A DNA stretch of 64,000 nucleotides, taken from NCBI GenBank assembly GCA_015680685.1, contig MNCI01009225.1:252707-316706 (forward strand), in the 5' to 3' direction. The position numbers were made by a program, and so were the translations under genes. Positions 1 to 9,278 of the stretch are shown here, one piece after another (the stretch's first letter is position 1; each line of letters opens with the position of its first letter). Below the pieces are notes generated by a model. It was not told where the DNA came from, searched no databases, and was given only the letters and a program-made list of their open reading frames with translations. Source of the stretch: Gnetum montanum (taxonomy: Eukaryota; Streptophyta; Gnetopsida; Gnetales; Gnetaceae).

Positions 1-1
1 T

Positions 2-304
2 GACTTGGCTCGACGACTAGCAGAACTTCACGAATACAAAGACAGAGCCAGAGCCTACAAAGAAGAACGACGGGTGTTCGTGGCATGGTACGTCAAAGCT
101 AATCAGATGTTTCTGTAACTACCCTATCCATGGGAAGTGCCGACTCCATCAAACATCAGAGCATCAACATGGAGAACACAAGACCCTTGGACCGAAGAGG
201 AGAAGCTCCAGGCTATTCTTCAACATCATCAACCTTCAAAGCTTGGAGCACGTGACAAGGGGAAAGCACCCATGGAGGAGCCACCGCCACCAGGAACTAC
301 ATGA
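2..304 (+). pseudogene. ORF3 C-terminus of P0 (coiled-coil retrotransposon protein)
   Basis: The frame starting at base 2 reads the end of a charged helical protein rich in Arg, Lys and Glu (motif LARRLAELHEYKDRARAYKEE), then DPWTEEEKLQAIL, then a Pro-rich tail ending PPPPGTT and a TGA at 302-304. One in-frame TAA at 116-118 interrupts it, plausibly a CAA Gln codon changed by C to T. The same tail recurs at the ends of ORF3 in element A (near 9279, -), B1 (near 25167, -), P1 (42580, +) and B2 (53922, -). No catalytic motif or membrane segment is visible. The function is unknown; the coiled coil suggests a structural or assembly role, which is inference. Confidence 0.7.
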
Positions 305-490
305 GTTCCACATTTTTGTAGTTGTAGCATTTTTTCTCTCTGTGTTGTGTCTTCCCACACTGCGGCATTTGTCCATTTCTTTTCTAGTTAATAATCCCAT
401 ACCTATCCACTGTGTAATCATTGAAGCTTGTTCTTCTTTTAACTCAAGGATGAGTCTTTATTCAGTCATGGGGGTATGATGAGACATGGT

Positions 491-583
491 TCACGCGATA
501 TCATGGCCGACGCGATATCGCATCCCCCACGATATCGCGTACGTGATATCATGTCCTTCCCTACGATATCGCGTACGCGATAT
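491..583 (+). repeat. GATATC repeat cluster in P0 U3
   Basis: Six GATATC or GATATT cores start at 497, 514, 531, 545, 565 and 578. Several sit in longer palindromes such as ACGATATCGCGTACGCGATAT. The cluster lies about 20-110 bp upstream of the TATA box, the usual place for transcription-factor sites. Decayed versions occupy the same place in the LTRs of A and M1, and before ORF3 in A. Confidence 0.75.
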
Positions 584-601
584 TGCAGTCCACCGCCATG
601 T

Positions 602-610
602 CTATAAATA
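602..610 (+). promoter_or_regulatory. TATA box of P0 LTR
   Basis: CTATAAATA lies about 125 bp into the LTR, just after the GATATC repeats. The same string at the same relative place is found in every gypsy LTR of the window with an intact 5' part, so it is very likely the core promoter. Confidence 0.8.
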
Positions 611-1012
611 AGAGGCGGCTCTCCCTTGTTTGGGGATCCCAGTTTTAGTGTAGTGAAGCTCTGGCAGTTTGATCCCTCTAGAGTTAGAATTTTTCCCGTG
701 TCTACCCGCAGTGTGGTGAATGTGATTGTACGGTGTATTTATTCGAGTGTGCTGTACTTGGACACGCACATGACCGGCAATAAAGATCGAGATTACTTCA
801 TCATTGCAGCATTCACTTAGTTCATTTATTTGTTATTTATTTAATGTTATTTATTGCTTTCATAGCACGGTATGAGTACAACTTAACTACGAGCATCTAC
901 GGGTGTGTACGGCTAGTTAAGGAATCGGTTACTCATCATGAGTAGTTTCTCACCCTTAAACTCCTAGAAGCGGAATGAGTACAACTTGATTACGAGCATT
1001 TAAGTGTGACCG

Positions 1013-1145
1013 CTTGGTAGCCCATTGGTGTAGCTAGGGGGATCTACGCTTGGTAACCCAGTGGCGTATTTGGGGTCTGCACTTGGTAATCCCAGTGGCG
1101 TACCTAGGCCTATGCTTGGTAGTCCCAGTGGCAGTCATGCACGAA
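1013..1145 (+). repeat. 33-36-bp tandem repeat (4 copies) in P0 LTR
   Basis: CTTGGTAnyCCCAGTGGCGTA-type units begin at 1013, 1049, 1082 and 1115. Related LTRs carry the same motif only twice (for example 43269 and 43317), so it is an old LTR component that was amplified in P0. It lies downstream of TATA, in the R/U5 part. Confidence 0.8.
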
Positions 1146-1477
1146 GTCCAAGATGTGTACGGTTGATCAAGGAATCGGTTGCTCATCGCACTTAAGCTAG
1201 ATTAGATTTTCTTACCCTTTTCCCCTTAGCTTAGATTAGTTAATATTATTTTCCACTTCCATCAGGAGTAGCATTAGAATTAGAACACATCATACACCTC
1301 ATCTAGACTAAACCATATGTGACATATGCAAAACTAGTCTAGGTGGGAAGACAGTGAACTGCAACCTAAGGCTAACTATCTAGGTGCCACAACTAGTCCA
1401 TCTGCGGAGTTCGACCGGATCGCGTGTGTGACGCTTGTTTCATATGGTTGAGTGTAGGGGTATCTCACCACTCATCA

Positions 1478-3985
1478 AATTTAATCAAATTAATGATGGC
1501 ATGAGTCAACATGACTGTATGTGTAGGGTGTGATTTTTGGTTCGAAGGAAGCTCTGAAGATTCGAATGGTGATGAGACATTTGGAGGATTAGCTGCTTGT
1601 GGCTGTAAGGACTTGGTGGAACTGTTGGTTCTAAAGAAAGGTTTTTTCTTCATGCAGTTGTTTGAACCAATAGTAGGTTGAGGGTTAATAGCCCTTGTAG
1701 TGTTACATTGTTGTAGTTGGGCAGGGAGGTCACCCTACATAACTAGAGCAGGTGGTAATGGAGCTAATGGGGGAAGAGGTACAACCAAATGAGAAGGATA
1801 GTACATTTTTGGAACATCACTCTAAGGAGAAGGAGTTCTATAGTATTCTTGGATTTGGTAGTGGAGCTTAGGAGTGATGTGACTAGTGGAGTCACGTGGA
1901 GAGATTGGGTACTGCATGTAGTATCTGTATGGGTCAGGTTGATGGTAAGGGTATTGTTGACATGGTGGTGGCATTCCCCATGATTTTAGGTGTTGCCACT
2001 ATTGATATTGTTTATTTGATTGTGGTGGAGTTTCACTCAGATAATACATCAAGGGTTGGTGGAAGTTCCTTGGGTTACCTTGAGGATAAGGTACCCTTCG
2101 GAGTGTTTATCATCTATTTAATCATGGGTTTAGTGCATACACCCCAGACTCTTGTATATGTGACACTACTAGGCAACGTCCCTTAGGATGGTCATATTGG
2201 CATATCTCACATCTGTTATCATTGTCTGTGTCTAAATCCACAACCTCTTCAATGACAACAACTTTTCCCTTACACTTGTTACATGCATATTCAGCTTCTC
2301 TCTTTTTCCTTCTCTCTCGATCACTACCCTACTCTCTAGACTCCTCTACTATTTTTAGAACAGTTTGAAATTTATCATCTAGGGAGTTCCACATTTGATG
2401 TACTTTTGTTGACACTTTCGATACAAATTTTTGAATGGGCAAAGTTTTCCTATTCACCATCTCTTCAAGTGATGACTCTTCTTCATCCTCACAAAATCTA
2501 ACTTTCTTCTTTCAGAGGGAAGGATCTCTGTTGTAATCCTCTACACTTTCTCTTTTCCTTAACTCACCTTCCTCTTTGGCAACTTGCTCCAACAATCTTT
2601 GTACTTGATGGGCTCTAAGCTCAAATAGTCTTCCTTGGGCATAAGTCCCAAGGGTTCTTCGTGTTTTGTACCTAAGCCCATCTATGAGATGGTGTAGTTG
2701 TTCCCTCTGCAAGTAATCATGGCCAGGGAAATGATGTAATAATGCATAATATCGACCCATGGTAGCATCCAAGGATTTGTATTCTCCTTGTTTCCATCTT
2801 TGGATTTGCTTACGTAGGTTGGACACTCAGGATTATGTTTGACACTTATCGTTGAACAACTCTAACATGGTATTTCATCGATGAATAGATTCTGATTCTA
2901 AGGACTGGTACCATATTTCCGCTTCCTTAATCAGTGTCTATGGAAATAACTTGAATTTTTGCCATTCATTTTCTATATTTTGTAAGGCACATGCATCATG
3001 AAATGCTTGTAGATGGTTTTGAGGATCAGCATTATATCCCCCTTCAAATCGTGGGATGTTATTCATGTCTAATCTTTTGATCCTACTATCTTTCTGGTGC
3101 CTTGTTGGGATTCTAACAACCTCTTACTTTGAGTGGTGAGTAGGGGTTCACCGTGATTGTACTATCTATGGCGTTTATGGTGCCTATGTTGTTCCCTACT
3201 CTCCCTTCTTTCATGATGTGTTTCTCTCAAACACCCTCATCCCCTTTCTTGACTATTTTGCCTATGATATCTGTTTCACCTACCATTATCCTTAGGGGAT
3301 TTTCCTTGGTGATTGCATTTAGATCTTGAAGGAGAGGGGGAAGGAGATGATGAAAGTGAAGAGGAAGGAGGATTGGCACCATGATGGTGTTTGTCACTTT
3401 ATCTTTGATGGTTGCGACCTCGATCACGGTTACAATCGGAATTTCCATCTTTGTTATGCATTTGTGTTTCTTTTTTAGATCCTTTGTGTCCATTGGTACC
3501 AGAATCTGCATTATGGATAGTTGAGTGAAGATTCTGATACACAACCCCTTGACCAAAGTCAACAGAGAAACATTATTCTATGGAAAACCTCCTGAGGTAG
3601 GTTCACCACCCTCATTTTTACTTAGAACATACGGGACATCCTGAGATTACTTCCCCTTCATAGATTTATAATGTCGCTCCTGTTGCAGGTCCCTTTGACA
3701 TTGTTCCTCTATGGGTTGTTAATCCCTTGAATCTTATTCATGCACAATGTATTCCGATTGCAAATGATGCATACCAGTTGGTGTGAGAGCACAAAGAAGC
3801 ATGCTTGGAATTGAGCGATTGGGAGGTAACACTATGTTACCTTCTAAATCACGCCATCGTAACTATTCATCCTGGTGGAGGATAAAGGTAAAGTTTGGTA
3901 CGTACTCATCGGGATGAGCGTATACCAAGCGAAACTGTTGGGGCACTGGTGGATCATCATGTGTACTACACCTCCGATCGTTCAT
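1478..3985 (-). pseudogene. gag: gag (plus protease start) of M1
   Basis: Gag is the structural protein that packages element RNA. The likely start is the ATG at 3985-3983, about 165 bp past the primer site. Near the N-terminus is YAHPDEYVPNFTFILHQDE, shared with B1. The retrotransposon gag core lies at 2512-2826 (QIQRWKQGEYKSLDATMGRY, then LIDGLRYKTRRTLG). A CX2CX3HX4C zinc knuckle lies at 2173-2211 (CEICQYDHPKGRC), with all four ligands intact. The frame then runs into a VMLTH motif at 1478-1530, the start of protease in B1 and B2. Several stops and frame changes break it. The zinc knuckle and the core order are what one expects for plant gypsy gag. Confidence 0.8.
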
Positions 3986-4149
3986 TATGTTGAACCTAGG
4001 GGGTGAAGCACTCTCATAAGAAAAAGGTGATATGATTTATTATTAAGTGTGAAAATACTCTCTTTTGATGATTGTAAAATAACTAACCCTAAGGGTTCAT
4101 TCCAACCATGGGAAGATTCCTAAGTTCTAATTAGCACACAAAAAACAAA

Positions 4150-4169
4150 GTCCCTGACAATGGTGCTAA
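4150..4169 (-). other. Primer binding site (tRNA-Asp type) of M1
   Basis: Immediately inside the LTR, the - strand reads TAGCACCATTGTCAGGGAC. Compared with TGGCGCCGTTGCCGGGGAC, complementary to the 3' end of plant tRNA-Asp, most of the differences are C-to-T or G-to-A. Confidence 0.75.
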
Positions 4170-5030
4170 TGATGAGTGGTGAGGTACCCCTACACTCAAC
4201 CATAAAAATACAAGCGTTCATGCACAATTTGGTTGAATTCCAAGGACTAAGTGCTTATGCATCTATACAAAACAAGGATGGGTTAGGGAATCATTGTCTT
4301 CCCAAGCTTACTTGTATGGCACGATTGTATGGTTAAGTAAACTTGAGGTATGTGATTTTTATGGTTTTTTATGTTTTATGTTCCTAGTGCTTAAAATAGA
4401 GAAATGAAATAATTTAGTAACTAATTTAATTTAACTAATCAACTAGGCTCTAACTAGTCCTAACACCAGCATCCGTTCCCACTCTCCCTACACATCTTGA
4501 ACCAGTGCAACACTATTGGGATTACCAAACACTAACTGTTACTAGGTTATCAAGTGTTCCACATATGCTCTAAGTGGTCATACTAAGTGTGCTTAAATGT
4601 GAAAATTAACGAATTAATAAAAGCAACATCAACTAACTAATGGAAGGGTTGGAGAATTGTAAATAACATTAATTACAATAAACAAATAAATTAGCTATTC
4701 TAAATGCTGCAAGGTTTATCACAAAGTTCATCTTTAATTTTAGACACAAGGTATGCTCAGGTACACAATGCTTGAATAAAGATCTATTCACTTTATGAAT
4801 CTTGCTGCCAGCACTTAGAAATAATTCTAACCTTGGAAAGGGAAAACTACAAGAGTTCAAGCAAGGGACTAAGAAAACTAACCCTATTGCCAAACCACAT
4901 GTGCCCACCTCTTATTTATAGGCAATGAGACAAGTTCTGACATTAGATGTCTAATATCGCTTGGTAGGCTCAGATATCATGGACCCGATATCGTAGATCC
5001 GATATCACGGTCTCAATATCGTAGTTCAAC
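4170..5030 (-). repeat. M1 5' LTR, truncated at its outer end
   Basis: The inner boundary is TGATGAGTGGTGAGGTACCCC at 4170 (the LTR 3' end on the - strand). GATATC/GATATT repeats occur at about 4970-5025 and a TATA box (TATTTATAG on +) at 4913-4921. The expected outer TCATCA is absent. The match to the A LTRs ends in CAATATCGTAG near 5025, so the last bases are deleted or replaced. Confidence 0.8.
4913..4921 (-). promoter_or_regulatory. TATA box of M1 LTR
   Basis: CTATAAATA on the - strand, downstream of the GATATC repeats, at the same relative position as in the other LTRs. Confidence 0.7.
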
Positions 5031-5724
5031 ATAGAACTTTTTAAAAGTAATATTATTGAAGATATATATCTATATAATGAAGATGCATCAGGTATTGATA
5101 TGCAATGTTTGACAAGAAACTCTAAATTTAGAAGGTAATTTATTCCTAAAATTACATTTGTGGGACAACTTCCAAAACAACATAAAGCCAAAATGGATTA
5201 TTTAAAAATCCCAATAATTCTTTAGTTCACATAAAAATCTCAAATACCCTTAGGAACTATCTCTTACACATCAAAATGAAGGTCACTATATGAAGCTTAA
5301 GTGGTTCTTGAAATTAGATTTCATATAAGATGTTCCTATATAATAAAATTAAATGTGTTATTTATTTTTTGAATCCAAGTACATTCTTCAATATAGTCTA
5401 GATATTTTCAAAGAAAAAAATTTAAATTTTAACTATATCATACCAAAGGCAAAAGGTTATTCAAAATGTCTTTGGTTACTAGTTTAAAATGATTCAATGT
5501 AATGTGTTGCATAAATGCTTTTTGGTAAAATTTTTATGTTTGGGATATTCTCAAAATGAAGGCATGATTGAGACATCCTAGGAATGTAAGTGGGATATCC
5601 ATTATAATTTCATTCTAAATTTCTATTAATTATGTAGGAAAAAATAGAAACCATACATCAAAACAGTGGTTAAAAACTATAATAATCTTAAAAATAGTAA
5701 GAAATGAAAGAAACATAAAGCAAG
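5031..5724. other. Unassigned AT-rich sequence
   Basis: No coding, RNA or repeat signal that I can support. It is a boundary zone between the truncated M1 LTR and a LINE 3' end. Confidence 0.4.
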
Positions 5725-6047
5725 ACCATTCAACTTAAATTTCTCATCATATTAGAAATGAAAGTGGAAGATGGATTCAACTCCCTTAAGAAGAGTGCAT
5801 TTGTATGTTGTGCATATCAGGAGCCCTTGAAGAAGACTTACATGTGTTTCTTTATTGTGCTGTAAATACCCATTTGAGACAATGTCATAATGCTAAAGCA
5901 AAAAAGGTGTATGATTTGTTTTTGATGTCCCATTGGTGCTTGTTCAATTTGTAGAGTCTATCTTTATTTTTCATGAAAGTGTAATATATATCCAATAGAT
6001 CCTATGGGTCTTTAGATGTAGTAAAGCTTCATTCCAAACTTCTTTGA
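5725..6047 (+). mobile_element. LINE 3' end (copy A)
   Basis: The stretch from about 5725, including GGAAGATGGATTCAACTCCC, to the terminal ...GTCTTTAGATGTAGTAAAGCTTCATT is recognisably the same as the 3' ends of the LINE copies at 38.4-39.8 kb and 43.7-45.2 kb. Only the C-terminal coding part and 3' UTR are present (5'-truncated), as is usual for LINE insertions. It sets a family 3' end near AAAACTTCATT. Confidence 0.65.
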
Positions 6048-6712
6048 ATATTTTCAAGATTTATTTAAAATATTATTATAACATATTATTTAATATAAAT
6101 CCTTGTCATGTCCTAGACCATATTTCCAAAAACCATTCTATTTCTTGGACTTATTTTGAAGAATCTTTTTGCATCCCAAAAGTCTCAACATCTAGGACAC
6201 AGAGATTAATTGGAATTTGATACTTATTTAAAAGAATTTTAATAACATCATTGTTAAAATTTCAAATAAAAAATTAATTTCTAAATTATGAGGATTCTTG
6301 TGCCCACAAATTTCCTACAAAATAAGAAATTTTTAATTGATTTTCAAATCCAAATATACCAACTTAGACGTTCTATTTAATTGGAATGGATTTTAATACT
6401 ATATTTTCAAAACATGAAAAGAAAGTTGTAAACATTGACACACTAAAAGCTGAGAACAACTTCAAAACTTCATGAATGATCATTGATTGGTAGATATTCC
6501 TCTTAAATATTATGACTATACTTGAGTGCAATAAATAGTAGAAAAATTATTTAAATTTTTTCAAGTATGACTTCTTCATGAAAAATGTTAGATACTTTGA
6601 AATTTGTTCCCAAATTCAAGATGGAAAAATGTATAAAATTGGTTCAAATCATTAGTGTATTATTTTATTCTATGATGATACAAAGGTACATAAAAAAATA
6701 TTTAGATAGAAT
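6048..6712. other. Unassigned AT-rich sequence
   Basis: No supportable gene or repeat; long A/T runs only. Confidence 0.4.
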
Positions 6713-7103
6713 TGTTAGACAAGTGAAGCCAAATCAATTAGCACTTGGTGTTTTGTGTTAGTAATCTTAAAGTTACATTTTGTAACTTGATATTTGTAAC
6801 TTACACTTTTAACAAAATTTTGTATTTAGAAAACAAAAATGAAATTTATGTGTTAAAAATTCTATTTAAAAGGAGATATGTTTGTGTCAAGAGTGTAGAA
6901 TATTGGTGAAAGTATTGTAATTGAGTTATTATGGTCTAGAAAACATAATTTTGTCTTCTTTTGGCTGTAACATTTTAGAACTAATAATAGAGCTTTGCAT
7001 TTCTTACTTTATTTTTTACCCTTAATGTTGGAGCTTTTTACACATAAATTGTTGTGTGCTTTATACTTTATTATTTTCATTTGATGTCTTTATTATTTTA
7101 AAC

Positions 7104-7115
7104 TGGTATTGAGCT
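7104..7115 (+). other. Copia primer binding site (tRNA-iMet type)
   Basis: TGGTATTGAGCT directly before the gag ATG at 7116; it resembles TGGTATCAGAGCT with one missing base and one substitution. Confidence 0.6.
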
Positions 7116-7595
7116 ATGGAGAATATGATGGAAATAGAAAAGGTAATGCAGTTTGAAAAGTTGAATGAGAACAATTGGTACATATGGAAAATTATGATGG
7201 GATATTGTTTGGAAGATTATTTAGTGGTAAAAGAGTTGGATTTGCTGATTTGGGGGAAGATTGTATAGTCTATTGGTATAAAAGATTGAGAATAGGATGT
7301 TCTTGATCGAAAGTGTTTGGCTGCAATTTGACCTTGTATTTCTCCATCAATTATATTTGATGTTACTGGATGTGCAAAGCTATGGAAATCTATGAAACAA
7401 TCTCATGAACAATCTTAGTGCAAATAAAATTCATGCAAAGGAAAATTTATTTCTCCTAAAATGAAGGTATAATGATAAGAAAGCATGTGAGTGAATTTAA
7501 TTCTATTATGCATAATTATGATCTCTTAAAACTAATTTAGATGAAAAGGTATTGTCTTCAATTTTGTTAGTAATGTTGACTTGGATAGGGATGTT
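7116..7595 (+). pseudogene. gag: copia gag N-terminus
   Basis: The ATG follows the primer site. The reading begins MENMMEIEKVMQFEKLNENN and includes WYIWKIMM, the conserved 'L.G.NY..W' start of copia gag (UBN2/Retrotran_gag_2 type). It then has DRKCLAAI and AKLWKSMKQS, matching the 'A...I...' and 'A...W..L' positions of the family. TAG and TGA stops and at least one frame change interrupt it. Only about the first half of the gag domain is visible. Confidence 0.6.
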
Positions 7596-7639
7596 GGAAC
7601 CCCAAAATAATTATAATATAGTTATACCACAAAATATAT

Positions 7640-7740
7640 AGTTTAATTAGAACTTCATAACTCAACATTGTCCACCAAAACTAAACCCATAACTTGGAGC
7701 TTTCAAATCAAGAGTCTTACCATTAGACTAACACCTCATT
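7640..7740 (-). mobile_element. tRNA-derived SINE, reversed copy
   Basis: On the - strand: GGTGTTAGTCTAATGGTAAGACTCTTG (polymerase III A-box-like), then GTTATGGGTTTAG (decayed B box), then a TTGAGTTA tail. The same head and spacing occur at 23915 and 51908 on the + strand. Confidence 0.55.
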
Positions 7741-8250
7741 ATTACAATGCATAATCCTAGCTCATCTAAGGAACTATCATTAAGGTTATACCAAAATATA
7801 CATAAAGTCCATGTTATAATTTTAAGTTCATTCATACAATCATATCAATTATCTAGAATAATCACTAACCACCCATACCTAGGTTTAAGGAATTAAATGT
7901 ACATTGCTCCATGATACAACCACTTTATATTATACATCATCAATAACAAAAATGCATAAAATTAAATTTAACTACAAGAAATAAACTCATGTAACCTATG
8001 CTAAGTAATAATTTAGAAGTAAAATAAATCTAAGATATCAAGGAAATCAAAACACAAAGCAAATAAGCATGCTCAAGAGATAACGTAAATCTTAATGGGC
8101 CATAACTTGAACTCCTTGTAATTGATTGGGGATTCATTTAACAATGGTGATGACCATGCAAAAATAACTTCTCACACAAATTCATCATCCATAACCTTGG
8201 CTAATATATCAAAAAAATTCTCACAAATATTTTTTTGTTCTTCTAACTAG
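7741..8250. other. Unassigned AT-rich sequence
   Basis: Nothing supportable; forms the left flank of element A. Confidence 0.4.
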
Positions 8251-8255
8251 ATAGT
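8251..8255. repeat. Target site duplication of element A, left
   Basis: ATAGT, identical to 17005-17009 on the other side of the element. Five bases is the usual length for Ty3/gypsy integration. Confidence 0.9.
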
Positions 8256-9086
8256 TAATGAGTGGCGAGGTACCCCTACACTAAACCATATGAATATGAG
8301 CATTTCATGCACGATCCGGTCAAACTCTGCAAACGGGCTAGTTGTGGTATCTAGATAGTTACTCGTTGATTGTAGTTTGCTCTCTTCCCACTTGGACTAG
8401 TATTTTCTTTGAGGTGTATGATGTGTTCCTAAACTAATGCTACTCCTGATGGCAATGGAAGATAATCTTAGCTAAGCTAGGAGGAAAAGGGAGAGAGAGT
8501 TAAGCTAAGAGGAGATAGGGGAAGAGAATCTAAGCTAGCCTAAGTGTGATGAGCATCCATTCCTTAATCATCTATACACATCTTAGGCCTTGTACACGAC
8601 TACCATTGGGATTACCAAGCGCATGGCCCAAGTATGCTACTGGGATACCAAGTAGTCACACGTAGATGCTCGTGATCAAGTCATACTCATTCCACATTTA
8701 ATAACAATTAAAATTAAGTAATTAAACTAAGTGAATGATGTAATGATGAAATAATCTTGATCTTTATTTTTGGTCATGTGCATGTCCAAATACACCACAC
8801 TCAAATAAAGGATGTTGTACAATTACAATCATCACATTGTAGGCATGCACTGGGAGAAAGGGTTGAGAGGAACTAAAAAATGAACTAACTTCTATCTACT
8901 AACTGAAAAACTATCTATTTCCAAATTGAATCCTCTCATGTGCCTACATGTGTATTTATAGGCTCACACAGGATTCACGATATCGTGTATCCAATATCAT
9001 TATTTGGGCTACGATATCGTGTACCTAATATCATGGATCTAATATCGAGGGTCTGATATCGTAACCTAATGAATCACGATTCATCA
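8256..9086 (-). repeat. 3' LTR of element A
   Basis: 831 bp. The outer end is TAATGAG, a one-base change from TGATGAG; the inner end is TCATCA followed by the purine tract (TACCCTCATGAC on +). Against the 5' LTR, positions 8276-8390 versus 16176-16290 align without gaps with 14 differences, 12 of them transitions. It also lacks about 22 bp present in the 5' LTR near 16310. Confidence 0.92.
8953..8961 (-). promoter_or_regulatory. TATA box, 3' LTR of A
   Basis: CTATAAATA on the - strand, between the GATATC cluster (about 8975-9060) and the rest of the LTR. Confidence 0.7.
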
Positions 9087-9278
9087 TACCCTCATGACTA
9101 AATGCAAATTCATCCTTGAGTCAAAATGAGAACAAGCCCCATTGATCACACAGTGGATAGGTATGGGATTATTACTTGACAGGGAATTTATTCATGCCAT
9201 AGTGGAGAAATCAATAGAACAAAATTGGGACACAACACAAAAAATGCAAAATCACAAAATTACAAAATTTTGTGGAAC

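Larger units (their letters stand above)
1..1477 (+). mobile_element. P0: 3' end of a Ty3/gypsy (Athila/Tat-like) LTR retrotransposon
   Basis: This is the right-hand end of a + strand element: the C-terminus of ORF3 (to 304), a short untranslated stretch, a purine-rich tract (CATGGGGGTA, 467-476) and a 1001-bp LTR. Its 5' part lies outside the window. The LTR end at 1477 abuts - strand protease-start sequence of another element (M1), so P0 appears to have integrated into M1. The expected 5-bp target duplication on this side is AATTT (1478-1482); its partner is outside. Assignment to the Athila/Tat side rests on relatives in the window that have a tRNA-Asp primer site and gypsy-type RT. Confidence 0.85.
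477..1477 (+). repeat. P0 3' LTR
   Basis: The ends are TGATGAG (477-483) and CTCATCA (1471-1477), a 7-bp terminal inverted repeat of the TG...CA type. A purine tract lies immediately upstream, as expected for second-strand priming. The final bases (GTAGGGGTATCTCACCACTCATCA) match the ends of every other gypsy LTR in this window. At 1001 bp it is longer than its relatives (831-892 bp), because of a 33-36-bp repeat expanded to four copies and a ~107-bp duplication of GAGTACAACTT...ACGAGCAT (near 869 and 976). It retains many CG sites, so it is probably one of the younger copies. Confidence 0.9.
1478..5030 (-). mobile_element. M1: gag-side fragment of a Ty3/gypsy element
   Basis: Read on the - strand: a 5' LTR (5030 to 4170), a tRNA-Asp-type primer site, gag, and the first residues of protease, where P0 interrupts it at 1477/1478. 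The first ~15-20 bases of the LTR are missing: homology stops near 5030 and other sequence follows. The LTR has GATATC repeats, as in P0 and A. Because gag runs into protease, M1 was a pol-bearing member, unlike A. Confidence 0.85.
6713..7600 (+). mobile_element. Ty1/copia retrotransposon fragment (LTR, primer site, gag start)
   Basis: A candidate LTR (TGTTAGAC at 6713 to about 7103) is followed by TGGTATTGAGCT at 7104-7115. This is one base short of TGGTATCAGAGCT, the initiator-Met tRNA primer site typical of plant copia elements. A gag start follows. The LTR 3' end is not sharply defined, and the element is lost after about 7600. Confidence 0.65.

Noticed and set aside
3227-3562. 111-codon open frame on the - strand
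   Set aside because: It lies out of frame with the gag motifs of M1; similar His/Pro-rich shadows occur at the same place in B1 (35267) and B2 (63306).
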